Below, in pieces: positions 46,707 to 54,900 of a stretch of 64,000 nucleotides of DNA; position 1 is the first letter of the stretch, and every line of letters begins with the position of its first letter. This DNA comes from Magnetospirillum sp902729445 (GTDB lineage Bacteria; Pseudomonadota; Alphaproteobacteria; Rhodospirillales; Magnetospirillaceae), in contig NZ_CACVCE010000045.1 of the NCBI RefSeq assembly GCF_902729445.1, positions 135,656-199,655 on the forward strand, read 5' to 3'. The notes under the pieces are model-generated. The model was given only the letters and a program-made list of their open reading frames with translations, made no database searches and had not been told where the DNA came from. A program made the position numbers and the translations under genes.

Positions 46707-47371
46707 GTCTCGTCTTCCTCTTCGACCGAGAATTCGTCGAGCTGCAGGGTCTTCGCGCCCGGCAGGGCGACATCCATATGGGTCGACAGCACCACCATGC
46801 CGCCTTGGGCGCGATGTTCGGCGAACACCCGTTCCAACTCGGCGATCGAGCGCTTGTCCAGCGCGGTGGTCGGCTCGTCCAGCAGCCACAGGGGCGAGGG
46901 CGCGGCCAGCAGGCGGGCCAGGTTGGTCCGCCGCTTCTGGCCGGCCGACAGCATCTTGCCGGGAATGTCCTTCAGATGGGCCAGGCCGAAACGGTCCAAA
47001 GCCGTCTCGACGGCGTCGGCGGCGCGGCCGGCATGGGGCTCGTGCAGGCGGGCCCAGAAGCGCAGATTCTCGGCCACCGACAAAACCGGCTTCACCGCGT
47101 CATGGTGGCCGACATAATGGGTGCGGGCGGCATGCAGCTCGGGTTCGTCGGACATGGCCTGCTCGCCCCAGGCCAGACGGCCCGAAGCCGGCTTCAACAG
47201 GCCGGCCATCACCCTGAGCAGGCTGGACTTGCCCGATCCGTTGGGGCCCAGCAGCACCAGCGCGTCGCCGGGGGCGACCTGGAACGACAGGCCGGCGAAC
47301 ACCACCCGGCCGCCACGGATGCAGCCCAGCTGGGAACCGGAAAAGGGTGGGGGCGAGGGTGTGAAGCTCAT
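46703..47371 (-). CDS. ccmA: Heme ABC exporter ATP-binding protein CcmA
   Basis: CcmA is the ATPase that, with CcmB, frees holo-CcmE during cytochrome c maturation. The ATG at 47371 gives 222 residues. Motifs are Walker A GPNGSGKSSLLR, signature LSAGQKRRTNLARLL, Walker B LWLLDEPTTALD and the switch STHMD. The longer open frame upstream is not supported by a ribosome site. Confidence 0.95.
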   Translation of the reverse strand: MSFTPSPPPFSGSQLGCIRGGRVVFAGLSFQVAPGDALVLLGPNGSGKSSLLRVMAGLLKPASGRLAWGEQAMSDEPELHAARTHYVGHHDAVKPVLSVAENLRFWARLHEPHAGRAADAVETALDRFGLAHLKDIPGKMLSAGQKRRTNLARLLAAPSPLWLLDEPTTALDKRSIAELERVFAEHRAQGGMVVLSTHMDVALPGAKTLQLDEFSVEEEDET

Positions 47372-47503
47372 CGCCGCTGTATGGCAGAAAAGCCCGCGCG
47401 ACGCAAAGAGACAGTGGCGGTGCGGACGAGCGGGCGACAATCGTTGCGGCGCGGGCGCTTCGCGCTATAATCCGCCGGCTTTTCCGCCCCCCGGGAATCC
47501 ATC

Positions 47504-47911
47504 ATGCGCCGCCCTGTTGTCGTGCTTTCGTTGGTCCTTCTGCTGGCCGCCTGCGCCGCCGATCCGCAATCGGGCGCCAGGCCGAACACGGCCGGTGCCG
47601 GCATGGACAAGGGCGGCGACCTTCAGGAAGCGTCGTTGCCGCCGCCCGACGTCACCAATCCGGCCCGCCTGAAGGGCTTGAACGCCCGCCAGGTGACGGC
47701 GCTGTTGGGCCGGCCCAGTTTCACCCGCAAGGATGCCCCGGCGGAAATCTGGCAATACCGCGTCCGCTCCTGCACGCTGGACCTGTTCCTGTACGAGGAA
47801 GGCACCACCCACCGGGTCGCCCATTACGCCGTGCGCAGCCCCCAGGTGATCAGCGACCAGGCCTGCTTCGACGAGGTGCTGGCGACCCTGCGCGGCGTGC
47901 CGACCAGCTGA
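47504..47911 (+). CDS. Small lipoprotein, SmpA/BamE-like
   Basis: The 135-residue product starts with a lipoprotein signal (VVLSLVLLLAACAAD, lipobox LAAC, Cys at 17). The C-terminal part (GLNARQVTALLGRPSFTRKD to QYRVRSCTLDLFLYEEG) resembles the SmpA/OmlA fold of BamE, but with a disulfide-like Cys pair. A role in outer-membrane assembly is only suggested. Its stop shares one base with the next start. Confidence 0.75.
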   Translation: MRRPVVVLSLVLLLAACAADPQSGARPNTAGAGMDKGGDLQEASLPPPDVTNPARLKGLNARQVTALLGRPSFTRKDAPAEIWQYRVRSCTLDLFLYEEGTTHRVAHYAVRSPQVISDQACFDEVLATLRGVPTS

Positions 47912-48612
47912 TGCTGGAGCTGCCGGTGATCATCGGCCATCGCGGCGCCGCCGCCTGTGCCCCCGAGAACACCCTTGAAGGCTTCGCCCTGGCCGCCCGG
48001 CTGGGCTGCGCCATGGTCGAGTTCGACACCCGCCTGACCGCCGATGGCGTCCCCATCGTCTTCCACGACGATCATCTTGACCGCACCACCGCCTTGTCCG
48101 GCCCGGTGGCGGCGTGCTCGCTGGCCCAGTTGCGCCGCCATGCCCCCCAGGTGCCGATTCTGGCCGAGGTGCTGGATCTGTGCCGCTCGCTGGGGCTGGC
48201 GGTCAATATCGAGATCAAGCCCGATCGCGGCACCGAGGCCGCCAGCGCTGGCGCCGCCCTGAGGGTCGCCCGCGACCTGTGGGACCGGCCGGTGCTGGTC
48301 TCGAGCTTCGCGCCCCGTGCCCTGGCGGTGGCCGCCGAGCAATGCCCGTCCTGGCCGCGCGGCCTGTTGGTCGGCCGGGTGACCGCCGGCACCATCGCGC
48401 GCGCCCTGACCCTGGGATGCGAGATCGTCGCCGCCGAACAGTCCCGCCTGACCGCCGAGCGGGTCGCCATCCTTAAAAAGCACGATTTGCGGGTACTGGC
48501 CTATACGGTAAACCGCGTTGGGCGTGCCGAGCATTTGCTGCAGCGCGGTGTATCGGCCCTGTTCAGCGACCGACCCGATCTGTTGGCCGGAAAAAGCGCG
48601 GCCATGTCATGA
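47911..48612 (+). CDS. ugpQ: Glycerophosphodiester phosphodiesterase
   Basis: This GDPD hydrolyses deacylated phospholipids to glycerol-3-phosphate and an alcohol. The 233-residue protein has the TIM-barrel motifs IGHRGAAACAPENTLEGF, MVEFDTRLTADGVPIVFHDD with the catalytic acidic and His residues, VNIEIKPD and AYTVNR. No signal peptide is seen, so it is cytoplasmic like UgpQ. The gene overlaps the lipoprotein stop by one base. Confidence 0.92.
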   Translation: MLELPVIIGHRGAAACAPENTLEGFALAARLGCAMVEFDTRLTADGVPIVFHDDHLDRTTALSGPVAACSLAQLRRHAPQVPILAEVLDLCRSLGLAVNIEIKPDRGTEAASAGAALRVARDLWDRPVLVSSFAPRALAVAAEQCPSWPRGLLVGRVTAGTIARALTLGCEIVAAEQSRLTAERVAILKKHDLRVLAYTVNRVGRAEHLLQRGVSALFSDRPDLLAGKSAAMS

Positions 48613-48714
48613 ATTTTTCACCACGGCGGTAGCATTGCGCGCGAAGGCTGGCTAGAAATAGGGTCCGCCGACGGGTTTCAAAGCCGTCCCTTGCCGATAC
48701 GGAGTTGTTTCGCC

Positions 48715-50115
48715 TTGTTCAAGCTCGATCCCATCGTTATTTCCGGTCGTGAAGTCCTGCCCCTGGTCGAAGGCGGCAAGGGGATCAACGTCTCCAATGG
48801 GGAAAGCTCCGGCGCCTGGGCGGCGGCCGGCGGCGTCGCCACCTTCTCGGGCGTCAATGCCGACGATTACGACGAGAACGGCCAGATCAAGGAAGCGGTC
48901 TATCTCGGCAAGACCCGCACCGAGCGCCATCACGAGTTGATCGAGATGGGCATTCGCGGCGCCATTGCCCAGGCCCGCATCGCCCACGACATCTCGGGCG
49001 GCCAGGGCCGGCTGCACATGAACGTGCTGTGGGAGATGGGCGGCGCCGAGGCCATTTTGGAAGGCGCGCTGCAAGGGGCCAAGGGCCTGATCCACGGCGT
49101 GACCTGCGGCGCCGGCATGCCGTACCGCGTCGCCGAGATCGTGGCCCGCTACGGCGTCTATTATTATCCGATCGTGTCGTCGGCGCGGGCCTTCCGCGCC
49201 CTGTGGAAGCGCGCCTATCACAAGTATGGCGAGCTGCTGGGCGGCGTGGTCTATGAAGATCCCTGGCTGGCCGGCGGCCATAACGGCCTGTCCAACTCGG
49301 AAGACCCGGAAAAGCCCGAGCCGCCGATGGGCCGCGTGCGCGACCTGCGCACCACCATGCGCGAGTGCGGCGTGTCCGACGCGGTGCCGATCTTCATGGC
49401 CGGCGGCGTGTGGGCGCTGAAGGAATGGTCCGACTGGATCGGCAATCCCGAGCTGGGCTCGATCGCCTTCCAGTTCGGCACCCGTCCGCTGCTGACCCAG
49501 GAAAGCCCGATCTCCGACGCCTGGAAGAAGCGTCTGCTGGCCCTGAAGCCGGGCGACGTGCTGTTGCACCGTTTCAGCCCGACCGGCTTCTATTCGTCGG
49601 CGGTCAAGAACGGCTTCATCCAGGAGCTGGTCGACCGCTCCCATCGCCAGATCGCCTATTCCTCGGAAGCCATGGGCGACCATGTCGCCGAACTGCCGAT
49701 CGGCGCCCGCGGCCGCCTGGTGTGGGTGACCCCGCACGACAAGGAAGCCGCCCTGGCCTGGATGCAGGCCGGCTTCACCGAGGCCCTGCGCACGCCCGAC
49801 AATACCCTGGTGTTCGTCGATGCCGAAAAGGCCGAGGAAATCCGCCGCGATCAGGTCAATTGCATGGGCTGCCTGTCGATGTGCAGCTTCTCGAACTGGG
49901 CGCAGAACGAGGCCGGCACCAACGGCAAGAAGGCCGACCCGCGCAGCTTCTGCATCCAGAAGACCCTGCAGAACATCGGCCATGGCGGCGATGTCGAACA
50001 TGAACTGATGTTCGCCGGCCACAACGCCTTCCGCTTCGGCGGCGATCCGTTCTATGCCAACGGCTTCATCCCCACCGTCCGCCAGCTGGTCGATCGTCTG
50101 GCGACGGGTGATTAA
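48715..50115 (+). CDS. NAD(P)H-dependent flavin oxidoreductase (nitronate monooxygenase family) with Cys cluster
   Basis: The start is probably the TTG at 48715 (product [M]FKLDPIVISGREVL) with GGAG ten bases upstream; 466 residues. An NPD/2-nitropropane-dioxygenase TIM barrel is recognisable (GLIHGVTCGAGMPYRVAEIV, PIFMAGGVWAL, AFQFGTRPLLT). The C-terminal third carries Cys 383, 386, 390 and 413 (CMGCLSMC and SFCIQ), spaced like a 4Fe-4S site. Similar long proteins occur across alphaproteobacteria. The natural substrate is unknown. Confidence 0.85.
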   Translation: MFKLDPIVISGREVLPLVEGGKGINVSNGESSGAWAAAGGVATFSGVNADDYDENGQIKEAVYLGKTRTERHHELIEMGIRGAIAQARIAHDISGGQGRLHMNVLWEMGGAEAILEGALQGAKGLIHGVTCGAGMPYRVAEIVARYGVYYYPIVSSARAFRALWKRAYHKYGELLGGVVYEDPWLAGGHNGLSNSEDPEKPEPPMGRVRDLRTTMRECGVSDAVPIFMAGGVWALKEWSDWIGNPELGSIAFQFGTRPLLTQESPISDAWKKRLLALKPGDVLLHRFSPTGFYSSAVKNGFIQELVDRSHRQIAYSSEAMGDHVAELPIGARGRLVWVTPHDKEAALAWMQAGFTEALRTPDNTLVFVDAEKAEEIRRDQVNCMGCLSMCSFSNWAQNEAGTNGKKADPRSFCIQKTLQNIGHGGDVEHELMFAGHNAFRFGGDPFYANGFIPTVRQLVDRLATGD

Positions 50116-50159
50116 GAAGTATTTGCTGCGGCGCAAATTGACCAAGGTCACAGAAGGCC

Positions 50160-50220
50160 GGTTGAAATCCTTTAAATTTCAACCGGCTCTGTGCTAGTTT
50201 GGAGGAACTCCTCTTCCAAA
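50160..50220 (+). promoter_or_regulatory. Candidate operator/promoter region of irr
   Basis: Two dyads lie upstream of irr: GGTTGAAAT (50160-50168) with ATTTCAACC (50176-50184), and TTTGGA (50198-50203) with TCCAAA (50215-50220). A -10-like TAGTTT lies between them. The first dyad is AT-rich and could bind Irr or Fur; it does not match the rhizobial ICE box exactly. Confidence 0.45.
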
Positions 50221-50260
50221 CCGAGGAGAGCGACGTCGCCGCAGACAGGGATGGCTCGTC

Positions 50261-50680
50261 ATGACCATGGTTACCGTTCGTCCTTACAGCCATGCTCTCG
50301 ACCGCTTGCGCGGCGCCGGGCTGCGTCCGACCCGCCAGCGCCTGGCCTTGGCCCGGCTGCTGTTCGACGGCTGCGACCGTCATATTTCGGCGGAACAGCT
50401 GCATTCGGAAGCCTTGACCAACAACATCCGGGTGTCGCTGGCCACGGTTTACAACACGCTGCACCAGTTCACCGATGTCGGTCTGCTGCGTGAGATCGTG
50501 GTCGATGCCGGGCGGTCCTATTTCGACACCAACACCAGCGACCACCATCATTTCTTCTTCGAGAAAAGCGGCAAGCTTGCCGACATCCCGGCCGAAATGG
50601 TTGGTCTGACCAAGATTCCCGATGCCCCCGAGGGCTTCAACATCAGCCGGGTCGAAGTGATCGTCCGCGTCGCCGGCTGA
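50261..50680 (+). CDS. irr: Iron response regulator Irr (Fur family)
   Basis: Irr controls heme synthesis and iron genes in response to heme. The 139-residue protein has the winged-helix segment LRPTRQRLALARLLFDGCDR and SLATVYNTLHQFTDVGLL, and the Irr-type triple His in TSDHHHFFFEK, a heme/metal site. It lacks the long N-terminus with heme-regulatory motif seen in Bradyrhizobium Irr. Other neighbours are not iron genes. Confidence 0.88.
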   Translation: MTMVTVRPYSHALDRLRGAGLRPTRQRLALARLLFDGCDRHISAEQLHSEALTNNIRVSLATVYNTLHQFTDVGLLREIVVDAGRSYFDTNTSDHHHFFFEKSGKLADIPAEMVGLTKIPDAPEGFNISRVEVIVRVAG

Positions 50681-50708
50681 CCTCTCTACCCTGTGAACGA
50701 ACCGGCCC

Positions 50709-50771
50709 GGCGCCCCTTTTGGGGCGCCTTGTCGTTTCAAGGTTTTGCCCCTTTTGGGGCGCCTTGTCGTT
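50709..50771 (+). terminator. Duplicated terminator-like hairpins after irr
   Basis: The first hairpin (50709-50716 with 50721-50728, TTTT loop) is followed by TTGTCGTTT. A 25-bp unit from it (50712-50736) is repeated exactly at 50747-50771, forming a second, shorter hairpin that ends at the stop of the convergent kinase gene. Being palindromic it may work in both directions. Confidence 0.65.
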
Positions 50772-53229
50772 ATGGCGCCGCCCCGGTCGGCAGGCGCACG
50801 GTGACGATGGTGCCCTGGCCCTCGGCCGAGGCCAGGGCGACGCGGCCGCCATGCAGATCGACGAAGCGATGGACCAGGGTCAGCCCCAAGCCGGCGCCGT
50901 CGGCGGCGGTGCGGGTGAAACTGTCGAACACCCGGCCCTGGTCGGTGGCCGAGATGCCGGGGCCGGTATCGGCGACGGTCAGCACCAGCTCGGCGCCGTC
51001 GCGCAGGGCCGACACCGTGATCGACCCGCCGGATGGGGTGAATTTGACGGCGTTGCCGATCAGATTGAACATCACCTGGCGCAGCCGCCGCTGGTCGGCG
51101 ATGATCCAGCCGATGTCCAGCGGGCAGTCGAAGTCCAGCACCAGCTTCTTTTCGCGCACCCGTTCCTTGACCAGCCCCAGCACCGAGGCCAGCATCGGGT
51201 GGATGTCGACGACGTCCAGCTCCAGGGTCATCTGGCCGGCCTCGATGGCGGCCAGGTCCAAGATGTCGGCCACCAGCCCCTTCAGGGTCTGTCCGGCCTC
51301 CAGCACGCCCTTGATGTAATCGGACTGGCGCTTGTTGAGCTTGCCGAAATATTCGGCGGCCAGCATTTCCGAGAAGCCGATCACCGTGGTCAGCGGCTTG
51401 GCCACCTCGGCCGAGACGTTGGCGATGAACTCGCTTTTCAAGGTGTCGGCGGCGGCCAGCGCCTCGTTTCGTTCGATCAGCGCCTGCTCGACGCGGGCGG
51501 AATCGCTGACGTCCAGGAAGGTCAGCAGGCAGGCGCCGTCCGGCAGCGGCACCGCGCCGCAGGCCAGGATGGTGCCGTCTTGCCGCTCCAGCCGGGTGGT
51601 GCCGGCGCGCTGGTTGACCAGGGACATCAGCCGTTCGCGGGCCAGAAGCCAGGTCGAGGCGCGGTCGGGGCGGCCATCGAAGAACGACTTCAAGCGCTCG
51701 ACGATCTCGTTGATGTGGGGCGCCGCCTGCAGCGTCTCGGGCTCGAGGCCCCACAGGGCGGCGAAGACCGGGTTGGACAGCTTCATCCTGCCGTCGCCGC
51801 CGAACACCGCGATGCCTTCGTGCAGGTGGTCCAGGGTCTCGCGCTGGACGGCCATGGCGGTGTTGAAGGAACGCTCGAGCGCCAGGCTGTCGGTGACGTC
51901 CTCGAAGGTGAAGATCAACCCGCCATGGGGATGGGCCGACACCACCCGGCGCAGCGTGCGGCCGTCGGGCAGGTGCATCAGCGTCTCGATGGGCTCGATC
52001 AGCGAGATGAAGCGCTTGAGCTCGTCTTCCTTGTGGGCGCGATAATCGGCGGTCTCGGGCAACAGCCGGCGCTCGCGCAGGGTGTCGAGCCAGATGCCAT
52101 AGGTCGGCTGGCCGGCCAGCCAGTCGCGTTCCAGGCGCCACAATTTGGTGAAGGCGGTGTTGAAGAAGGCCAGGCGGGTATCGGGGGTGAAGATGGCGAT
52201 GGCGGTGGCCAGACGCTCGAGGACCTCGCCCTGGGTGGCGACGTGGCGGTCGAGCTGGCTTTGCAGCTCCTCGACCCGGGTTTCATCCTGGATCAGGCCG
52301 GCGGTCAGCAAGGTGTCGCCGACCTGGACCGGGATTTCGGCGATCTGGGCCAGGCGGCGTTCGCCGGCCAGGACCAGATGGAACTGCTCGAAGCGCGGCG
52401 CACCGGCGGCGCGGGCCCGGGCGGCCAGGGCGCGGGCCTCGCGGACCAGATTGTCGGACGCCAGCTCGATCTGGGCGTGCACCACCGCCTCGGTCGAGGC
52501 GGAATCCACCGCCTGGGCATAGGCGCGGTTGACCGCCAGGATCGACAGATCCTCGTCGCGCAGCCACACCGGCATCGGCAGGGCGTCGATCAGCGCCTTC
52601 AGATAGGTGGTGTCCGAGGCCAGGGCCTGCAGCGAGCGGGCCAGGTCATCGACCATGGCGGCGCCGGCGCTGACGTCGGCGGCCCAGATCAGATCGGCCA
52701 GGCGCTCGCCGTCGGCATCGGCGGCCCGCGCCCCGGTGATCCGCACGGTGCGGTTCTGGCCGGGCAGCGGCAGTTCCATCTCGAAGCCGGCGCCGTCTGC
52801 AAACAACAGGCCGACCTTGCGTTCCAGCGCCAGGCCGTCCTCGGGCGCGAACACCGCCAGCACGTCCTCGAAATCGGATTCGGTGCCCTTGGGCAGGCCC
52901 AGCAACACCGCCAGCCGGCGCGAGCAGGTTTCCAGCGGGCTGGGCGGGGCCATCCAGCAATAGAAGCCGTCGGGCGCCGACGCCAGGCATTCCAGCAGGG
53001 CCTGGGCCTCGGCTTCCTTCTCGGCGGTAGTCTGGATCAGGCGCGACAGCCTGAGCCTTTGCCAGGCGAACAGCGGCACCACCACCGAGGCCAGCACGGC
53101 GGCGCCCAGCACCATGGCCAGCGGGTCCAGCCACAGGGACGGCGGCACCTCGGCCGGGCCGGCCGGCATCTGCGCCAGGGCCGGCAAGGCGGTGGTCGTC
53201 AGCAAGGCGGTAAGCGCCACTCTCGGCAC
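50770..53229 (-). CDS. DivL-like PAS histidine-kinase homologue lacking the phosphoacceptor His
   Basis: The 819-residue protein has an N-terminal signal/membrane segment (about residues 1-55), several PAS-like domains (around 75, 215, 345 and 470), a HisKA-type dimerisation domain and an ATPase domain with NLIGNAVKFTPSGG, DTGPGIS and GLGLTLVHRFVDLHGG. The H-box reads NVSAEVAKPLTTV: the phosphoacceptor His is Ala 607. In Caulobacter the atypical kinase DivL has Tyr at this place and regulates CckA in cell-cycle control; size and layout here are similar. Direct phosphotransfer is therefore not expected. The identity as a DivL is inferred. Confidence 0.82.
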   Translation of the reverse strand: MPRVALTALLTTTALPALAQMPAGPAEVPPSLWLDPLAMVLGAAVLASVVVPLFAWQRLRLSRLIQTTAEKEAEAQALLECLASAPDGFYCWMAPPSPLETCSRRLAVLLGLPKGTESDFEDVLAVFAPEDGLALERKVGLLFADGAGFEMELPLPGQNRTVRITGARAADADGERLADLIWAADVSAGAAMVDDLARSLQALASDTTYLKALIDALPMPVWLRDEDLSILAVNRAYAQAVDSASTEAVVHAQIELASDNLVREARALAARARAAGAPRFEQFHLVLAGERRLAQIAEIPVQVGDTLLTAGLIQDETRVEELQSQLDRHVATQGEVLERLATAIAIFTPDTRLAFFNTAFTKLWRLERDWLAGQPTYGIWLDTLRERRLLPETADYRAHKEDELKRFISLIEPIETLMHLPDGRTLRRVVSAHPHGGLIFTFEDVTDSLALERSFNTAMAVQRETLDHLHEGIAVFGGDGRMKLSNPVFAALWGLEPETLQAAPHINEIVERLKSFFDGRPDRASTWLLARERLMSLVNQRAGTTRLERQDGTILACGAVPLPDGACLLTFLDVSDSARVEQALIERNEALAAADTLKSEFIANVSAEVAKPLTTVIGFSEMLAAEYFGKLNKRQSDYIKGVLEAGQTLKGLVADILDLAAIEAGQMTLELDVVDIHPMLASVLGLVKERVREKKLVLDFDCPLDIGWIIADQRRLRQVMFNLIGNAVKFTPSGGSITVSALRDGAELVLTVADTGPGISATDQGRVFDSFTRTAADGAGLGLTLVHRFVDLHGGRVALASAEGQGTIVTVRLPTGAAP

Positions 53230-53348
53230 GATCCTGGTTCCCCTTCCCTATGGCCGCCACAGTGCAGGGGCCAGCCCGAAATGACAAGTAGGCTGACAGG
53301 CCAGGCGGCGGGTGATACACCAGCGGCCAGTTCGAGAAGGGGAATCCG

Positions 53349-53927
53349 ATGCTGCAAAAGACCTATGATTGGATGATGGACAAGGCGGCGCACCGTCATG
53401 CGATCTGGTGGCTGGCCTTGATTTCGTTCATCGAAAGCTCGGTCTTTCCGATCCCGCCCGACATCATGCTGATCCCGCTGGTGCTGGCGGCGCCGACCCG
53501 GTGGTTCCGCATCGCGCTGATCTGCACGCTGTCGTCGGTGGCCGGCGGCTATCTGGGCTATGCCATCGGCTATTACTTCATGGACAGCGTCGGCGCCTGG
53601 GTGCTGGCCGCCTTCCACCTGACCGAGAAGTTCGCCGCCTTCAAGCCGCTGGTCGACCAGTACGGGGTATGGGTGATCATCGTCAAGGGCGCCACCCCCA
53701 TCCCCTACAAGCTGATCACCATCGCCGCCGGCGCCTTCAAGTTCGATCTGCTGGATTTCACCTTCGCCAGCTTCATCGCCCGGGCCATGCGGTTCTTCCT
53801 GGTCGCCGCCCTGTTGTGGAAGTTCGGCCCGCCGATCCGCGACTTCGTCGAAAAGCGCCTGAAGCTGGTCACCACGGTAGCGGTGATCCTGATTGTTGCG
53901 GGCTTTCTGGTGGTGAAGCTGCTTTAG
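53349..53927 (+). CDS. DedA family (YqaA-type) membrane protein
   Basis: The 192-residue protein has the SNARE-associated/DedA fold: ISFIESSVFPIPPDIMLIPL with the family acidic residue, AGGYLGYAIGYYF, KGATPIPYKLITIAAGAF with the key basic residues, and a C-terminal helix. DedA proteins act as lipid-carrier flippases (undecaprenyl phosphate or phosphatidylethanolamine). Its last 59 bp overlap the end of the convergent gene. Confidence 0.9.
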   Translation: MLQKTYDWMMDKAAHRHAIWWLALISFIESSVFPIPPDIMLIPLVLAAPTRWFRIALICTLSSVAGGYLGYAIGYYFMDSVGAWVLAAFHLTEKFAAFKPLVDQYGVWVIIVKGATPIPYKLITIAAGAFKFDLLDFTFASFIARAMRFFLVAALLWKFGPPIRDFVEKRLKLVTTVAVILIVAGFLVVKLL

Positions 53928-54801
53928 GCAGCTTGCCGCGCAGGGCGGCCGGGATGGAATTCAGCGCTGACAGCATGTTCCGGGTCAGAATCACCCGCCC
54001 GGCGTCGAGGCCCTTCCAGTAGCGACCGCTCTTCAAGGTCTTCAGCAGGATCGGCAGCGCATAGCCCACCGTCAGGGCGATGGTCTGGACATAGAACTGG
54101 ATGGTCAGCAGTTCCGGGACGTCGTTGCCATCGACGGTGGCCGACACCTTGCCCAATCCGCCGGCCAGCACGATCAGCAGCAAGGTGAAGGGGCTCCACA
54201 GCAATGCCTGCAGCACGGCCCCCAGACGGGGCCGTTTTGCCTTGAACAGGTGGATGGCGATGGCGACGGCGGCACTGAGTGCGGCGCCCGTGATCACGTA
54301 GGCCATCAATTTCTGCAGCCCATCGGGTCCGATCACCTTGAAGACCGGATCCAGGATGCCGCGGACCAACTTGTGCTCGATCAACAATTGCAGTGCGACC
54401 AGCAGCAGCAGCCCCAAGCCCGACAGCAGCAGCCGGCGGCCGACATCCAGAAAGATCTTCTGGCGCTGCCGGTGCGTCAGTTCGCGATCGAGACGGGCGC
54501 ACCACAACTCGCATCGAACCAGGAAGGATTCGGCGCCGCCAAGCGGGGCCTGCTTCTGTTCCAGGCTGACCAACAGGCCGCGCGCCTCGCTGTACTGGGC
54601 TTCCAGCCAGGCGACGTCGTCGATGCCTAAAATCCACCGTTCGCCCCCGAAGGGAAGCGGATTGCGCAGCAGGGCGCACAAGGTCTTGGCACGGGTTTCG
54701 ATCTGGGCGGCCATCGCCTGCCAGGTGACGGCCAGACCCTCGGCCTGACACTCGCCGAGAGATGGTATCGGATACAGGGTGGGCGAGCCGAAATCGAGCA
54801 T
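53869..54801 (-). CDS. Membrane protein of unknown function
   Basis: The 310-residue protein has a soluble helical N-terminal half with a small cysteine-bearing part, then four hydrophobic helices (LLLSGLGLLLLVALQLLI, LMAYVITGAALSAAVAIAI, LLWSPFTLLLIVLAGG, QTIALTVGYALPILL). I know no family. It runs divergent from the coiled-coil gene at 54901 (99 bp apart), suggesting a shared control region, and its C-terminal 19 codons overlap the DedA gene end. The AT-richer gap before it is the likely promoter area. Confidence 0.65.
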   Translation of the reverse strand: MLDFGSPTLYPIPSLGECQAEGLAVTWQAMAAQIETRAKTLCALLRNPLPFGGERWILGIDDVAWLEAQYSEARGLLVSLEQKQAPLGGAESFLVRCELWCARLDRELTHRQRQKIFLDVGRRLLLSGLGLLLLVALQLLIEHKLVRGILDPVFKVIGPDGLQKLMAYVITGAALSAAVAIAIHLFKAKRPRLGAVLQALLWSPFTLLLIVLAGGLGKVSATVDGNDVPELLTIQFYVQTIALTVGYALPILLKTLKSGRYWKGLDAGRVILTRNMLSALNSIPAALRGKLPKAASPPESPQQSGSPLPW

Positions 54802-54900
54802 TTACACAATCTAAACGATTCTTCTCGGTTGACTCATACAGCCTTTCGCGTATCCATAAAAGGGTATTATTCGAAAATCTACTGCCTTTGGATGGCGTGA

